Shown here in pieces: positions 16,287 through 24,531 of a DNA stretch of 64,000 nucleotides (positions within the stretch are counted from its first letter, which is position 1; each line of letters begins with the position of its first letter). A program made the translations under genes and the position numbers. The stretch comes from JBBROS01 sp964246015 (GTDB taxonomy: Bacteria; Pseudomonadota; Alphaproteobacteria; Acetobacterales; Acetobacteraceae). A model generated the notes under the pieces. It saw only the letters and a list, made by a program, of their open reading frames with translations. It was not told the DNA's origin and did not search any database. Location of the stretch: positions 1 through 64,000 of the forward strand of contig CAXTPG010000001.1 in NCBI GenBank assembly GCA_964246015.1, read 5' to 3'.

Positions 16287-17546
16287 ATGCCAGATCCCGC
16301 CGACCTGACCGCGACCCAGGCCCTTCGTGCCATGCGGGCCGGCACGCTCGCTCCGGCCGCCCTGCTGGAAGCCTGCCTCGCCCGCGTGGCGGCGCGGGAG
16401 CCAATCGTGCAGGCGATGGCCTATCTCGACCCGGAAGCCGTCCGCGCCGCCGCGCCGGCCCCTGGCCCCCTGCACGGCCTGCCGATCGGGGTGAAGGACG
16501 TGCTCGACACCGCCGACATGCCCACCGGCTACAACTCCCCCATCTGGGCCGGGTGGCGACCGCACGCCGACTCCGCCCCCGTCGCGTGGTCCCGCGCCGC
16601 GGGCGCCGTCGTCCTGGGCAAGACCGCGACGACCGAGTTCGCGACCCGCACCCCCGGGCCCACCACCAACCCGCACGACGCGGCGCGCACGCCGGGCGGG
16701 TCCAGCAGCGGCTCGGCGGCCGGGGTGGCGGCCGGGTTCTTCCCGCTGGCCTTCGGCACCCAGACGGCAGGCAGCGTCATCCGTCCCGCCGCGTATTGCG
16801 GGGTCGTCGGCTACAAGCCCAGCTACGGCACCATCAACCGCCACGGCATGAAGCTGATGAGCGAGAGCCTCGACACCATCGGCATCATGGCGCGCAGCGT
16901 CGCGGACTGCGCCTTGCTGACGGGCGTGCTTGCGGACGTCGATCTCGGCGACCCCGACGTGCAGGCGCCGGCGCCGCGCATCGGCCTGTGCTGGACCGGG
17001 ATGCGCGACCGCGCGGGGGCGGAGACGGAGGCGCTGATGGAGCGGGTCGCCGGGCAACTGGCCCGCGCGGGCGCCACGGTGCGCGAACTGGCGCTGCCAC
17101 CCGCGTTCGATGCCATGGAGGCCGCGCATTCCGTCGTGATGAACGCCGAGAGCGCCCGCGCCATGGGATGGGAGATGGCGCACCACCGCGACCGCATCAG
17201 CCCGGTGTTGCGCGAACGCCTGGACTGGGGCCTGGCGCAGGGCGGCCCGGCGCTTGCCGAAGCCCGCACGACGTTCCGCACCCTGCAGGACGCGTTCCCG
17301 GCGGCGATGGACGACGTCGATATCCTGGTCACGCCTGCCGCCCCCGGGGAGGCGCCGCTGGGGCTGGAGTGGACCGGCGACGCGTCGTTCAACCTCATCT
17401 GGACCAGCCTGCACGTCCCCTGCGTCACCGTGCCCGCGGGCGCGGGGCCCAGCGGAATGCCGTTGGGCATCCAGGTGGTCGGGCGGCGTGGCGGCGACCG
17501 GGCCGTGCTCGCCTGGGCGCAGTGGGTGGCCGCCGCCGTCGCCTGA
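16287..17546 (+). CDS. Amidase signature family hydrolase
   Basis: A 419-residue cytosolic amidase of the Ser-cisSer-Lys family, which hydrolyses amides to acid plus ammonia. The catalytic Lys lies in GLPIGVKDVLDT near residue 70. The glycine/serine signature is TPGGSSSGSAAGVAAGF near residue 138, and the nucleophilic Ser follows in TQTAGSVIRPAAYCGVVGYKP near residue 160. Start at ATG 16287 with AGGAG just upstream. The protein is somewhat shorter than the usual 450-500 residues. The closest functional guess is an aryl or aliphatic amidase; the gatA subunit is unlikely because gatB and gatC are absent and the C-terminal half is divergent. Confidence 0.9.
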   Translation: MPDPADLTATQALRAMRAGTLAPAALLEACLARVAAREPIVQAMAYLDPEAVRAAAPAPGPLHGLPIGVKDVLDTADMPTGYNSPIWAGWRPHADSAPVAWSRAAGAVVLGKTATTEFATRTPGPTTNPHDAARTPGGSSSGSAAGVAAGFFPLAFGTQTAGSVIRPAAYCGVVGYKPSYGTINRHGMKLMSESLDTIGIMARSVADCALLTGVLADVDLGDPDVQAPAPRIGLCWTGMRDRAGAETEALMERVAGQLARAGATVRELALPPAFDAMEAAHSVVMNAESARAMGWEMAHHRDRISPVLRERLDWGLAQGGPALAEARTTFRTLQDAFPAAMDDVDILVTPAAPGEAPLGLEWTGDASFNLIWTSLHVPCVTVPAGAGPSGMPLGIQVVGRRGGDRAVLAWAQWVAAAVA

Positions 17547-17584
17547 CCGGCGCGCGCCGGTAGCGCGGTCCCTGCGCCGGGACC
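17546..17584. terminator. Paired hairpins between convergent amidase and LysR genes
   Basis: A 16-bp perfect palindrome ACCGGCGCGCGCCGGT (17546-17561) is followed by GGTCCC-TGCGCC-GGGACC (17567-17584). They lie immediately after the amidase stop and 58 bp from the end of the opposite LysR gene, so they could serve as a bidirectional transcription block. No T-tract. Confidence 0.4.
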
Positions 17585-17641
17585 CATGTGCGACGCCTTC
17601 GGACCGCGGTCCTGGGGCGGCTCGCGGCCATCGGCTCCCGC

Positions 17642-18580
17642 TCATGCCTCGGGAGCGGATTGAAGCGATTGCGCGGCCTGCACGCGCGGCCCCGCGCCCT
17701 CCAGCAGCGGGCGCGCAACCGCCAGCCCCGCCGCCAGCGCGTCCATGACCGCCCGCACGCGCCCGGTGCGGCGCAGGTCCGGATGCGTCAGCAGCCATAG
17801 CGACGACGCCATGGCGGCCAGCGGCTCCGTCATCCGCACCAACCCGGCATCGGCGTCGCCCAGGAAGCACGGCAGCGGCGCCGCGCCCATGCCGGCGCGC
17901 GCGGCCGCCTGCAGCGCCGGCAATCCGCTGGCCCGGAGCACGATCCGCTCCGGGGCGACATGCGCCGCGATCCATTTGGCGGACCCGAGATGGGCCAGCC
18001 CGTCATCGGGCGCCAGCCAGTCCAGCGCCTCCACCGCTCGCCCAGCCATCCCCGGCGCCGCATAGACCGCCGTCGCGACGCCCGCCAGGCGCCGGCCCAC
18101 CAGCCCTTCCGGCGCGGCATCGGCCGGCCGAAGCGCCACGTCCGCGTCGCGCCGGGTCAGCGTGAAGAACGCGTTGGCGGTCACCAGGTCGATCGCCACC
18201 CCGGGATGCGTCGTCCGCAACCCGGCGAGCACCGGCGCCACCAGGCCCAGCAGCGTGTCCGTCGTCGTCAGCCGCACCGTGCCATGGGCCGCGACATCCT
18301 TGCCCGCCAGCCGCCGCTCCAACCCGTCGATCTCCCGCAGGACCCGGTCGGCCGCGGCGATCGCCTCCTCGCCCGCCGGCGTCGGCGCGTAGCCGGTGCG
18401 GGCGCGGTCGAACAGCCGGGCGCCCAGCCGGGCCTCGATCGCGCCCAGCCGGCGCCAGGCGCTCGCGTGGTTCAGGCCCAGCCGGCGCGCCGCCCCGGCC
18501 AGCGACCCGGCCCCGGCCAGCGCCGTGACCAGATGCAGGTCGGTCAGCGACAGCGATCCTTGCTCCCGGCGCAAACTCAT
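17642..18580 (-). CDS. LysR-family transcriptional regulator
   Basis: A 312-residue LysR-type regulator. The N-terminal winged helix-turn-helix spans about residues 8-66 (LTDLHLVTALAGAGSLAGAARRLGLNHASAWRRLGAIEARLG). A long linker helix follows, then a periplasmic-binding-like effector domain. The last part is short and Ala-rich. Start at 18580 (MSLRREQGSLS); an in-frame start ten codons earlier would enter the shared promoter region. It is divergent from a GST-SMR operon 77 bp away, the classic LysR arrangement, so that operon is the likely target. The inducer is unknown. Confidence 0.9.
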   Translation of the reverse strand: MSLRREQGSLSLTDLHLVTALAGAGSLAGAARRLGLNHASAWRRLGAIEARLGARLFDRARTGYAPTPAGEEAIAAADRVLREIDGLERRLAGKDVAAHGTVRLTTTDTLLGLVAPVLAGLRTTHPGVAIDLVTANAFFTLTRRDADVALRPADAAPEGLVGRRLAGVATAVYAAPGMAGRAVEALDWLAPDDGLAHLGSAKWIAAHVAPERIVLRASGLPALQAAARAGMGAAPLPCFLGDADAGLVRMTEPLAAMASSLWLLTHPDLRRTGRVRAVMDALAAGLAVARPLLEGAGPRVQAAQSLQSAPEA

Positions 18581-18657
18581 CCTGCCATTCCGTACTCTGT
18601 CCTTGCACAAACCTACGCGCCATCTCTGCCCGCGTCACCGCACGCAAGGAGAGCCCC

Positions 18658-19347
18658 ATGCCCCGCCTGACCCTCGTCAGCCACGACCTGTGCCCCTACG
18701 TCCAGCGCGCCGCGATCGCCCTGGCCGAAAAGGACGTGCCCTTCGACCGGGTCACCATCGACCTGGCTGCAAAGCCGGACTGGTTCCTCGCACTCTCTCC
18801 ACTCGGCAAGGTCCCGCTGCTGCGCGTCCCCGGCCCGGACGGCGGCGAGACCGTGCTGTTCGAAAGCACGGTCATCCTCGAATACATCGAGGAAACCCAG
18901 CCCGGCCCCGCCCTCCATCCCGTCGACCCCCTGGCCCGCGCGCAGGAACGCGCCTGGATGGAGTTCGGCTCCGCCATCCTCGCCGACATCTACGCCGTCG
19001 AAACGACGCCCGACCCGGCCGCCTTCGACGCGAAACGGGCCGCCCTGCGGGCGAAGTTCGCCCGGATCGAGGCCGCCCTCTCCCCCGGCCCCTTCTTCGC
19101 GGGCGCCCGCTTCGGCGGCGTCGACGCGGTGTTCGCGCCGGTCTTCCGCTACTTCGACCTGTTCGACCGGCTGGCCGATCACCGCATCCTCGCCGGCTTG
19201 CCCAAGCTCGGCGCCTGGCGCGCCGCCCTGTCCGCCCGGCCCAGCGTCCAGGCCGCCGTCGCGCCCGACTACCTCGATCGCCTGCACGCCTTCCTCGTCC
19301 GGCACGGCGCCCATCTGCTGCGTCTGGCGCCCCCGAGGGCGGCGTGA
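18658..19347 (+). CDS. Glutathione S-transferase family protein
   Basis: A 229-residue GST. The thioredoxin-like N-terminal domain (residues 1-80) carries LCPYVQRAAIALAEKDVPF, the CPYxQR active-site form seen in omega/SspA-like GSTs, then PLGKVPLL and FESTVILEYIEE, the glutathione-binding elements. An all-helical C-domain follows with GARFGGVDAVFAPVFRY. A purine-rich AAGGAG site precedes the ATG at 18658. It overlaps the SMR transporter gene by GTGA, so conjugation or redox detoxification may be coupled to efflux. This is inference from layout. Confidence 0.9.
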   Translation: MPRLTLVSHDLCPYVQRAAIALAEKDVPFDRVTIDLAAKPDWFLALSPLGKVPLLRVPGPDGGETVLFESTVILEYIEETQPGPALHPVDPLARAQERAWMEFGSAILADIYAVETTPDPAAFDAKRAALRAKFARIEAALSPGPFFAGARFGGVDAVFAPVFRYFDLFDRLADHRILAGLPKLGAWRAALSARPSVQAAVAPDYLDRLHAFLVRHGAHLLRLAPPRAA

Positions 19348-19667
19348 GCATCCCGCTCGCCTGGGCGGCGCTGGGCGTCGCCGGGGTGCTGGACGTGTTC
19401 TGGGCGATCGCGATGAAGCAGGCGGCCGGCTACACCCGGCCGGGCTGGACGGTCTTGTCCCTGGCGCTGCTCGCCGGTTTCGTCCTGCTGCTGGGCCGCG
19501 CCTTGCAGGTCCTGCCGATCGGCCCCGCCTATGCGATCTGGACCGGCATCGGCGCCGTCGGGACGGTCCTGGCCGGCGTGTTCGTCTTCGGCGAGGATCT
19601 CAACCCGGCCACGCTGGCCGGCATCGCGATGATCGTCGCCGGCATCGCGGTGCTGAAGGGGGCCTGA
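19344..19667 (+). CDS. Small multidrug resistance (SMR) family transporter, SugE/Gdx-like, with Glu-to-Asp at the proton site
   Basis: A 107-residue four-helix membrane protein of the SMR family, which works as an antiparallel dimer exchanging protons for cations. The GTG start at 19344-19346 overlaps the GST stop by 4 bp. The SugE/guanidinium-exporter hallmark is visible in helix 1 (GVLDVFWAIAMKQA) and in PIGPAYAIWTGIGAVGTV, with FGEDLNPATLAG before the last helix. The essential membrane Glu of helix 1 (EVVWA in SugE) is replaced by Asp (codon GAC). In EmrE, Asp at this site gives reduced and pKa-shifted transport, so the protein is either a specialised variant or impaired. Confidence 0.88.
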   Translation: MSIPLAWAALGVAGVLDVFWAIAMKQAAGYTRPGWTVLSLALLAGFVLLLGRALQVLPIGPAYAIWTGIGAVGTVLAGVFVFGEDLNPATLAGIAMIVAGIAVLKGA

Positions 19668-19679
19668 CCGAACTCCGCC

Positions 19680-20345
19680 TCAACCCAGCCCCTCCAGATG
19701 TGCGAACACCTCCGCGACACCCACGACGTCGGCGTATTTCACCGCCATGTCGTAAAGATTCGCGAAATGCGGGCTTTCGTGCCGGTCCGCCGTCGTCTCC
19801 TCCGGCACGATCGTGCGGAAGCCGTGCGAAAGACTGTCGACGGCGCTCGCCCGCACGCAGCCGGACGTCGATCCGCCCGTGATGACCAGCGTGTCGATGC
19901 GATGGAAGCGCAGCAGCGACGACAGATGCGTCTCGTGGAACGCCGACGCCATCCGCTTGTTCAGGATCGTGTCCCGGGCGCGGTCGATCGTCAGGCGGTC
20001 ATCCAACTGCGATCGCCGCGAGCCTTCCTTGATGTTCTGCAGCGCGTCCGGGCCGTCCGACCGCGTCCCCCAGACGCCGCAATCGTCGCCGGTTTCGGAA
20101 TAGGCGACGTAGGTCCACACCACCGGCAGCCCCTTCGCCCGGAACAGCGCCGCCAGCCGGTCGATGTACTCCACCTGGCGGGGGTCCGTCTCGTAGGCCG
20201 TCGGGAACTCCGCCGGCCGTGTGTAGGCGTGTTGCACGTCGACGTTCAGCAGCGCCGCCCGCGCGCCGAAGCCGAACCGGCGGCGGGGCGGCGCCGCCTT
20301 CAGGGCCGCGTAGACGGCGCGGGCGGAAAGGTCGGACTGCTCCAC
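19680..20345 (-). CDS. Cysteine hydrolase (isochorismatase / N-carbamoylsarcosine amidase-like)
   Basis: A 221-residue member of the isochorismatase-like hydrolase superfamily. The catalytic triad is visible as the Asp in ALLNVDVQHAY near residue 35, the Lys in ILNKRMASAF near residue 125 and the Cys in GGSTSGCVRASAVDS near residue 160. The GTG at 20343-20345 is preferred because AGGAG lies 8 bp upstream; longer in-frame extensions have no such site. Substrates in the family include N-carbamoylsarcosine, nicotinamide and maleamate. The SGCVRA form is closest to the N-carbamoylsarcosine/maleamate amidohydrolase group. Together with hydantoinase and amidase genes nearby it fits nitrogen scavenging from amides. 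Confidence 0.88.
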   Translation of the reverse strand: MEQSDLSARAVYAALKAAPPRRRFGFGARAALLNVDVQHAYTRPAEFPTAYETDPRQVEYIDRLAALFRAKGLPVVWTYVAYSETGDDCGVWGTRSDGPDALQNIKEGSRRSQLDDRLTIDRARDTILNKRMASAFHETHLSSLLRFHRIDTLVITGGSTSGCVRASAVDSLSHGFRTIVPEETTADRHESPHFANLYDMAVKYADVVGVAEVFAHLEGLG

Positions 20346-20450
20346 GCGTGATGCTCCTGCTGCGTCGGCCCCGAGCCTCCCGCGCATGGCCCGTTGTGTC
20401 GAGCCTGGAGTTCGACGAGACATGGGCAACGACCACCGCAGGAGGCATTC

Positions 20451-20657
20451 GTGGCGAAAGACCCGGCACACGGGGCGGAGTTCATGCGCGGCTGGGCCGC
20501 CGCCATCGACGCTGCCCGCTATTGGCACGAGGCGCAGGCCAAGCAGGCGATGATCCAGTCCACCCGCACGCGCTTCCCGAAGAACCTGGAACGCGAGGCC
20601 GAGGTGCATCGCCGGGCCGCCGAGCAGATCGTCAACCTCACGCCCGAGGCCGATTGA
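20451..20657 (+). CDS. Small hypothetical protein, 68 residues
   Basis: A short gene supported by an AGGAGG at 20440-20445 five bases before the GTG at 20451. The product (beginning VAKDPAHGAEFMRGWAAAID) is a single long, highly charged amphipathic helix or helical hairpin with no membrane segment. I do not recognise a family. It lies between the cysteine hydrolase and the convergent ABC exporter, 3 bp from the end of the latter. The strong ribosome site and clean helix pattern make it more likely real than not. Confidence 0.55.
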   Translation: MAKDPAHGAEFMRGWAAAIDAARYWHEAQAKQAMIQSTRTRFPKNLEREAEVHRRAAEQIVNLTPEAD

Positions 20658-20660
20658 CCG

Positions 20661-22511
20661 CTACCGGTACCCCGCCGCCTGCAGCTCGAACAACTCCGCA
20701 TACCGCCCGCCGGCCGCCAGCAGCGCCTCGTGGGTTCCGCTCGCCTCCACCCGCCCGTCCGCCAGCACCAGGATGCGGTCCGCCATCCGGACGCTGGAGA
20801 AGCGGTGCGAGATCAGCATCGCCGTCCGCCCGGTGCTCAATGCCTTGAACCGCTGGAACACCTCGTATTCCGACTTCGCGTCGAGCGCCGCCGTAGGCTC
20901 GTCCAGCACCAGCACCGCCGCGTCCCGCATGTAGGCCCGCGCGATCGCGATCTTCTGCCACTCGCCGCCCGAAAGGTCGACGCCACCGCGGAACCTGCGC
21001 CCGATCAGCTGGTCGTACCCGGCCGACAAGCGCCGCACCACCTGGTCCGCGAGGCCCCGGCCGGCCGCCGCCTCGATCCTCGGCCGGTCGTCGCGCGCGT
21101 CGATGCGGCCGATCGCGATGTTGTTCGCCGCCGTCAGGTCATAGCGCACGAAGTCCTGGAAGATCGCGCCCACCGCCGCCCGGAGTGCCGTCACGTCGTA
21201 CTCGCGCAGGTCGTGGCCGTCGAGCAGGATGCGCCCCTCATGCGGGTCATAGAGCCGGGTCAGGAGCTTGACGATGGTGGTCTTGCCCGCCCCGTTCTCG
21301 CCCACCAGCGCCAGCACCTCGCCGGCCGCCAGCGTGAAGTCCAGGTGGCGCACCGCCCAGCCCGGCGTGCCCGGGTAGCGGAACCCGACATCCTCGAACA
21401 CGATCCCGGTCCGCAGCCGGGCCGGAACAGGACGCGCCCCGGGCGGCGAGACGATCGACGGGGTCATCCGCATGAACGAGAACAGATCCTGCAGATACAG
21501 CGCCTGCCCGGCCAGCGTCGACAACCCGCCCAGCACGCCCTCCAGCAGCGCGCGCAACCGCAGGAAGGACGCGACCAGGAACGTGAGGTCGCCGATCGAC
21601 AACCCGCCGGCGACGACCCGCCATGCGAGGTAGGCATAGGCCGCGTAGTACGCGACCGTCCCCAGCGCCGCCAGCCCCGCACCCCACCCGGCCCGGCGCA
21701 CCGCGAAGGCCTGGTTCTCCCGCCGCATCACCTCCGAGAGGGTCCGGTAGCGGTCCATCAGGAACCCGTGCAGGCCGAACAGCTTGCCTTCCTTCGCCGT
21801 CTCCGTGCTGGCGCCCACCTGGCGCAGGTAGTCCAGCTCCCGCCGCTCCGCCGTCCGCTTGAAGCTGAGCGTGTATTCCAGCGCGTTGAAATGCGCCTCG
21901 CCCAGGAATGCGGGCACCAGGCCGGCGGCCAGCAGCAGGATCAGCCACGGCGCATAGGCCGCGATGCCCACGACGAAGCTGAGCAAGGTCACGAGGTCCT
22001 GCACCTGGCCGAACACGGTGCCGATCAGGCCGGTGCGCCCGCTGGCCTGCCGCCGCGCACGTTCGAGCCGGTCCTGCGTCTCGCTGTCCTCCAGCTCGGC
22101 CAGGTCCAGCGCCGCCGTCTGCCGCATCAGCAGCAGGCTGGTGTCCGTGCTGAACTGGTCCGCGAGCAACTGGCTGAGCAGCGAGACCGCCCGGCCCAGC
22201 GCGTCCGCGGCCAGCGCCAGCAGCAGTTCCGCTCCCAGCAGCAGGCCGAGCCGGGTCAGCAGCCCGCTCGCGAGCCAGGCCGGCGCCCCGGCCGGGGGGT
22301 CCGGCATGCGCCCGAGCAGCACGACCTCGTCGACGATCAGCTTGCCCACGAACAGCGTCGCGATGGGCAGCAGGGCGCGGACGAGCCGCAACCCGATCAT
22401 GGCGCCCGCGACGCCGGGGCTGGTGCGCCAGATGAGGACGAGGAAGGGCGGCAGGTTGCGCAGCGCGCCCAGCCGGTCACGGACGGACCGGGGAGGGGCG
22501 GTGCCGCTCAT
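20661..22511 (-). CDS. ABC exporter, fused membrane and ATPase domains
   Basis: A 616-residue half-transporter: a six-helix membrane domain (about residues 1-330) followed by an ATP-binding domain. The ATPase shows Walker A GENGAGKTT, signature LSGGEWQK, Walker B AVLVLDEPTAALD and the switch His in ISHRFS. It would work as a dimer in the inner membrane. The substrate (lipid, peptide or drug) cannot be read from sequence. ATG at 22509-22511, 13 bp after the stop of a transglutaminase-like gene in the same direction, so the two are probably one operon. That pairing hints that the exporter handles the product or substrate of the transglutaminase-like protein; this is speculative. Confidence 0.9.
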   Translation of the reverse strand: MSGTAPPRSVRDRLGALRNLPPFLVLIWRTSPGVAGAMIGLRLVRALLPIATLFVGKLIVDEVVLLGRMPDPPAGAPAWLASGLLTRLGLLLGAELLLALAADALGRAVSLLSQLLADQFSTDTSLLLMRQTAALDLAELEDSETQDRLERARRQASGRTGLIGTVFGQVQDLVTLLSFVVGIAAYAPWLILLLAAGLVPAFLGEAHFNALEYTLSFKRTAERRELDYLRQVGASTETAKEGKLFGLHGFLMDRYRTLSEVMRRENQAFAVRRAGWGAGLAALGTVAYYAAYAYLAWRVVAGGLSIGDLTFLVASFLRLRALLEGVLGGLSTLAGQALYLQDLFSFMRMTPSIVSPPGARPVPARLRTGIVFEDVGFRYPGTPGWAVRHLDFTLAAGEVLALVGENGAGKTTIVKLLTRLYDPHEGRILLDGHDLREYDVTALRAAVGAIFQDFVRYDLTAANNIAIGRIDARDDRPRIEAAAGRGLADQVVRRLSAGYDQLIGRRFRGGVDLSGGEWQKIAIARAYMRDAAVLVLDEPTAALDAKSEYEVFQRFKALSTGRTAMLISHRFSSVRMADRILVLADGRVEASGTHEALLAAGGRYAELFELQAAGYR

Positions 22512-22524
22512 GCGGGCGCGCGGA

Positions 22525-23346
22525 TCACTCCAGCTCGTAGGTGATCACCTCGAAGTTCGCGAACCCGCGCGTCGTGCCGAAGCTGGTCACCAGGGCGACG
22601 TCGCTCGCGTCCCGCCCGCGCGCCATGACCAGGCGGCCGATGCGCGGCGTGTTGAACCGTGCGTCGAACGTATACCACCGCGGCCCGTCGGGCCCCTTCA
22701 GGAACACCTCGAACCACGCCGAGAAGTCCATCGGCGCGTCGGCCGGGGGCAGGCGGATGTCGCCGAGGTAGCCCGTGCAGTAGCGGGCGGGAATGTTCAG
22801 GCAGCGGCACAGCGTCACCGCGAGGTGCGCGAAATCGCGGCACACGCCCTGGCGCTCGTCGTAGCCGTTGCGGGCCGTCTTGCTGGGGCGGGCGAACTCG
22901 TAGCCGAAGGTGATGCGCTGGTGCACGAAGTCGCAGACGGCCTGCACGCGGGCCCATCCGGCGGGGGCCGAGCTGCAATGCTCCCACGCCTCGTCCTGCA
23001 GCAGCTCGGTCTCGCAGAAGCGGCTGGCCAGGATGTAGACGAGGGCGTCGTCGGGCAGGTCCTCGATCGCGATCTGCTGGGCTTCGGGCACGACCGGGTC
23101 GGGCAAGCCGCTGTCCTCGTAGTCGAACAGGGTCGAGATGGTGAACGGCCCGGCCGGCGCGGTGATGCGGTGGCAGATGTTGCCGAAACCGTCGAGGTAG
23201 GACCGGGCGGCGACCGCCGGGTCGAACGTGATGTGCTGCGGCGTGGTCATCCGGCCCTCGTCGGACGGATGCACGCTGAGCATCAGGATCATCGGCACCG
23301 GTTGCGGGCACTCGTATTTCAGGTTGTAGCCAGCTCGGATCAACAT
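22525..23346 (-). CDS. Transglutaminase-like superfamily protein (copy A)
   Basis: A 273-residue cytosolic-looking protein with a beta-rich N-terminal domain (MLIRAGYNLKYECPQPVPM) and a C-terminal papain-like transglutaminase domain. The nucleophile is the Cys in ERQGVCRDFAHLAV near residue 165. The position that normally holds the catalytic His (HAW) reads FSAWFEVF, and the Asp lies in WYTFDARFNTPRIGR. It is about half identical by eye to the copy at 24525-25334 and shares MLIRAG and GRLVMARGRDASDVAL-like blocks with it. Start at ATG 23344-23346. Upstream of an ABC exporter in one operon and divergent from the two other family members. Confidence 0.85.
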   Translation of the reverse strand: MLIRAGYNLKYECPQPVPMILMLSVHPSDEGRMTTPQHITFDPAVAARSYLDGFGNICHRITAPAGPFTISTLFDYEDSGLPDPVVPEAQQIAIEDLPDDALVYILASRFCETELLQDEAWEHCSSAPAGWARVQAVCDFVHQRITFGYEFARPSKTARNGYDERQGVCRDFAHLAVTLCRCLNIPARYCTGYLGDIRLPPADAPMDFSAWFEVFLKGPDGPRWYTFDARFNTPRIGRLVMARGRDASDVALVTSFGTTRGFANFEVITYELE

Positions 23347-23613
23347 GGAACGCCTATCGCTTCGAGAGAGAGAAACCCGGATCGCGGCTCGCCCTCGGTC
23401 TGCCGAACCGGTCCGGCCTCCCTGCCGGGCCGCGCGCGCCACGATCGGCACCGCACATCGACAGCCGCCCGACTGAGCCGCACTTCGGTGACAGGCTGTT
23501 GTTAGGCTGGTTGAGATAACGTTGTATACCCAATATCCGCACGCCAGGCCCTTGCCGGAGACACGCCGCTTGCACAGACCCCGGCATTGCCGCCGCACGC
23601 AGAGACGCGACCA
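23347..23613. promoter_or_regulatory. Divergent intergenic region between transglutaminase-like genes, with candidate promoter
   Basis: A 267-bp gap between divergent genes. A candidate rightward sigma70-like promoter is TTGTTA (23499-23504), a 17-bp spacer, then TTGTAT (23522-23527), in a locally AT-richer stretch, about 90 bp before the ATG at 23614. The leftward promoter was not identified. No small gene was found. Confidence 0.35.
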
Positions 23614-24531
23614 ATGTCCATCCTGACCGTCCGCCACGTGACGACCTACCGCTACAGGCAGCCCGTCGCGTTCGGGGAACACCGCATGATGCTCCGCCCG
23701 CGGGAGGGGCATGACCAGCGGCTGCTCGACACCTCGCTCGTCATCACCCCGGTGCCCGAACGCGTGCGATGGGCGCACGACGTGTTCGGCAACAGCGTCG
23801 CGGTGGCGCGGTTCCGCGGACGGGCGACGGAGCTGCGGTTCGAAAGCGTCTCCCGCCTCGACCGCTCCTCGGTCCGCTCGCTCGAGTTCGATGTCGAGGA
23901 CTACGCCGCGACCTACCCCTTCACCTACTCGATGGACGAGATGCCGGACCTCGCGCGCTCCATCGAGCGCCACTATCCCGACCCCGACCGGACGATCGAC
24001 CGGTGGGCGGCCCGCTTCCTGTCGAAGAAGGGCCGCACCGACACGGTCGATATGCTGGTCGCCATGACCTATGCCATCAAGGAGCAGCTGACCTACATCC
24101 CGCGGCACGAGCGCGGCATCCAATCCGCCCGGGAGACCCTGGCGTTGGGCAGCGGGACGTGCCGCGACTTCGCCGTGCTGATGATGGAGGCCGCGCGCTC
24201 CCTCGGCCTCGCCGCCCGGTTCGTCTCGGGCTACATCTACAGCCCGTTGAGCGGGCGCCACGCCTACTCGGGCGGGGGGTCGACGCATGCCTGGGCGCGG
24301 ATCTACCTGCCGGGCGCGGGCTGGCTGGAGTTCGACCCGACGAACGCGCTGATCGGGAACCGGGAGCTGATCCGCGTGGCGGTGGCGCGCGATCCCCACC
24401 AGGCGCTGCCGCTGTACGGGACCTACACCGGGTTCCCGGCCGACAACCTGGGCATGAACGTCGAGGTGAGCGTCACCGAAACGGCGCCTGCGCTGGAACA
24501 GCCGGTCGCCGGGGCGGCCGCGGCATGCTGA
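23614..24531 (+). CDS. Transglutaminase-like protein with canonical Cys-His-Asp triad (copy B)
   Basis: A 305-residue protein with an N-terminal beta domain typical of bacterial transglutaminase-like proteins (HVTTYRYRQPVAFGEHRMMLRPREGHDQ) and a C-terminal catalytic domain. The triad is complete: Cys in LGSGTCRDFAVLM near residue 184, His in GGSTHAWARIYLPG near residue 225, and Asp in GWLEFDPTNA. The family includes proteases and amide-cleaving or cross-linking enzymes. Start at ATG 23614 (MSILTVRHV). Its last codons overlap the start of copy C (ATGCTGA), so B and C are co-translated. It differs from A and C in sequence and probably has a partner role. Confidence 0.88.
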   Translation: MSILTVRHVTTYRYRQPVAFGEHRMMLRPREGHDQRLLDTSLVITPVPERVRWAHDVFGNSVAVARFRGRATELRFESVSRLDRSSVRSLEFDVEDYAATYPFTYSMDEMPDLARSIERHYPDPDRTIDRWAARFLSKKGRTDTVDMLVAMTYAIKEQLTYIPRHERGIQSARETLALGSGTCRDFAVLMMEAARSLGLAARFVSGYIYSPLSGRHAYSGGGSTHAWARIYLPGAGWLEFDPTNALIGNRELIRVAVARDPHQALPLYGTYTGFPADNLGMNVEVSVTETAPALEQPVAGAAAAC

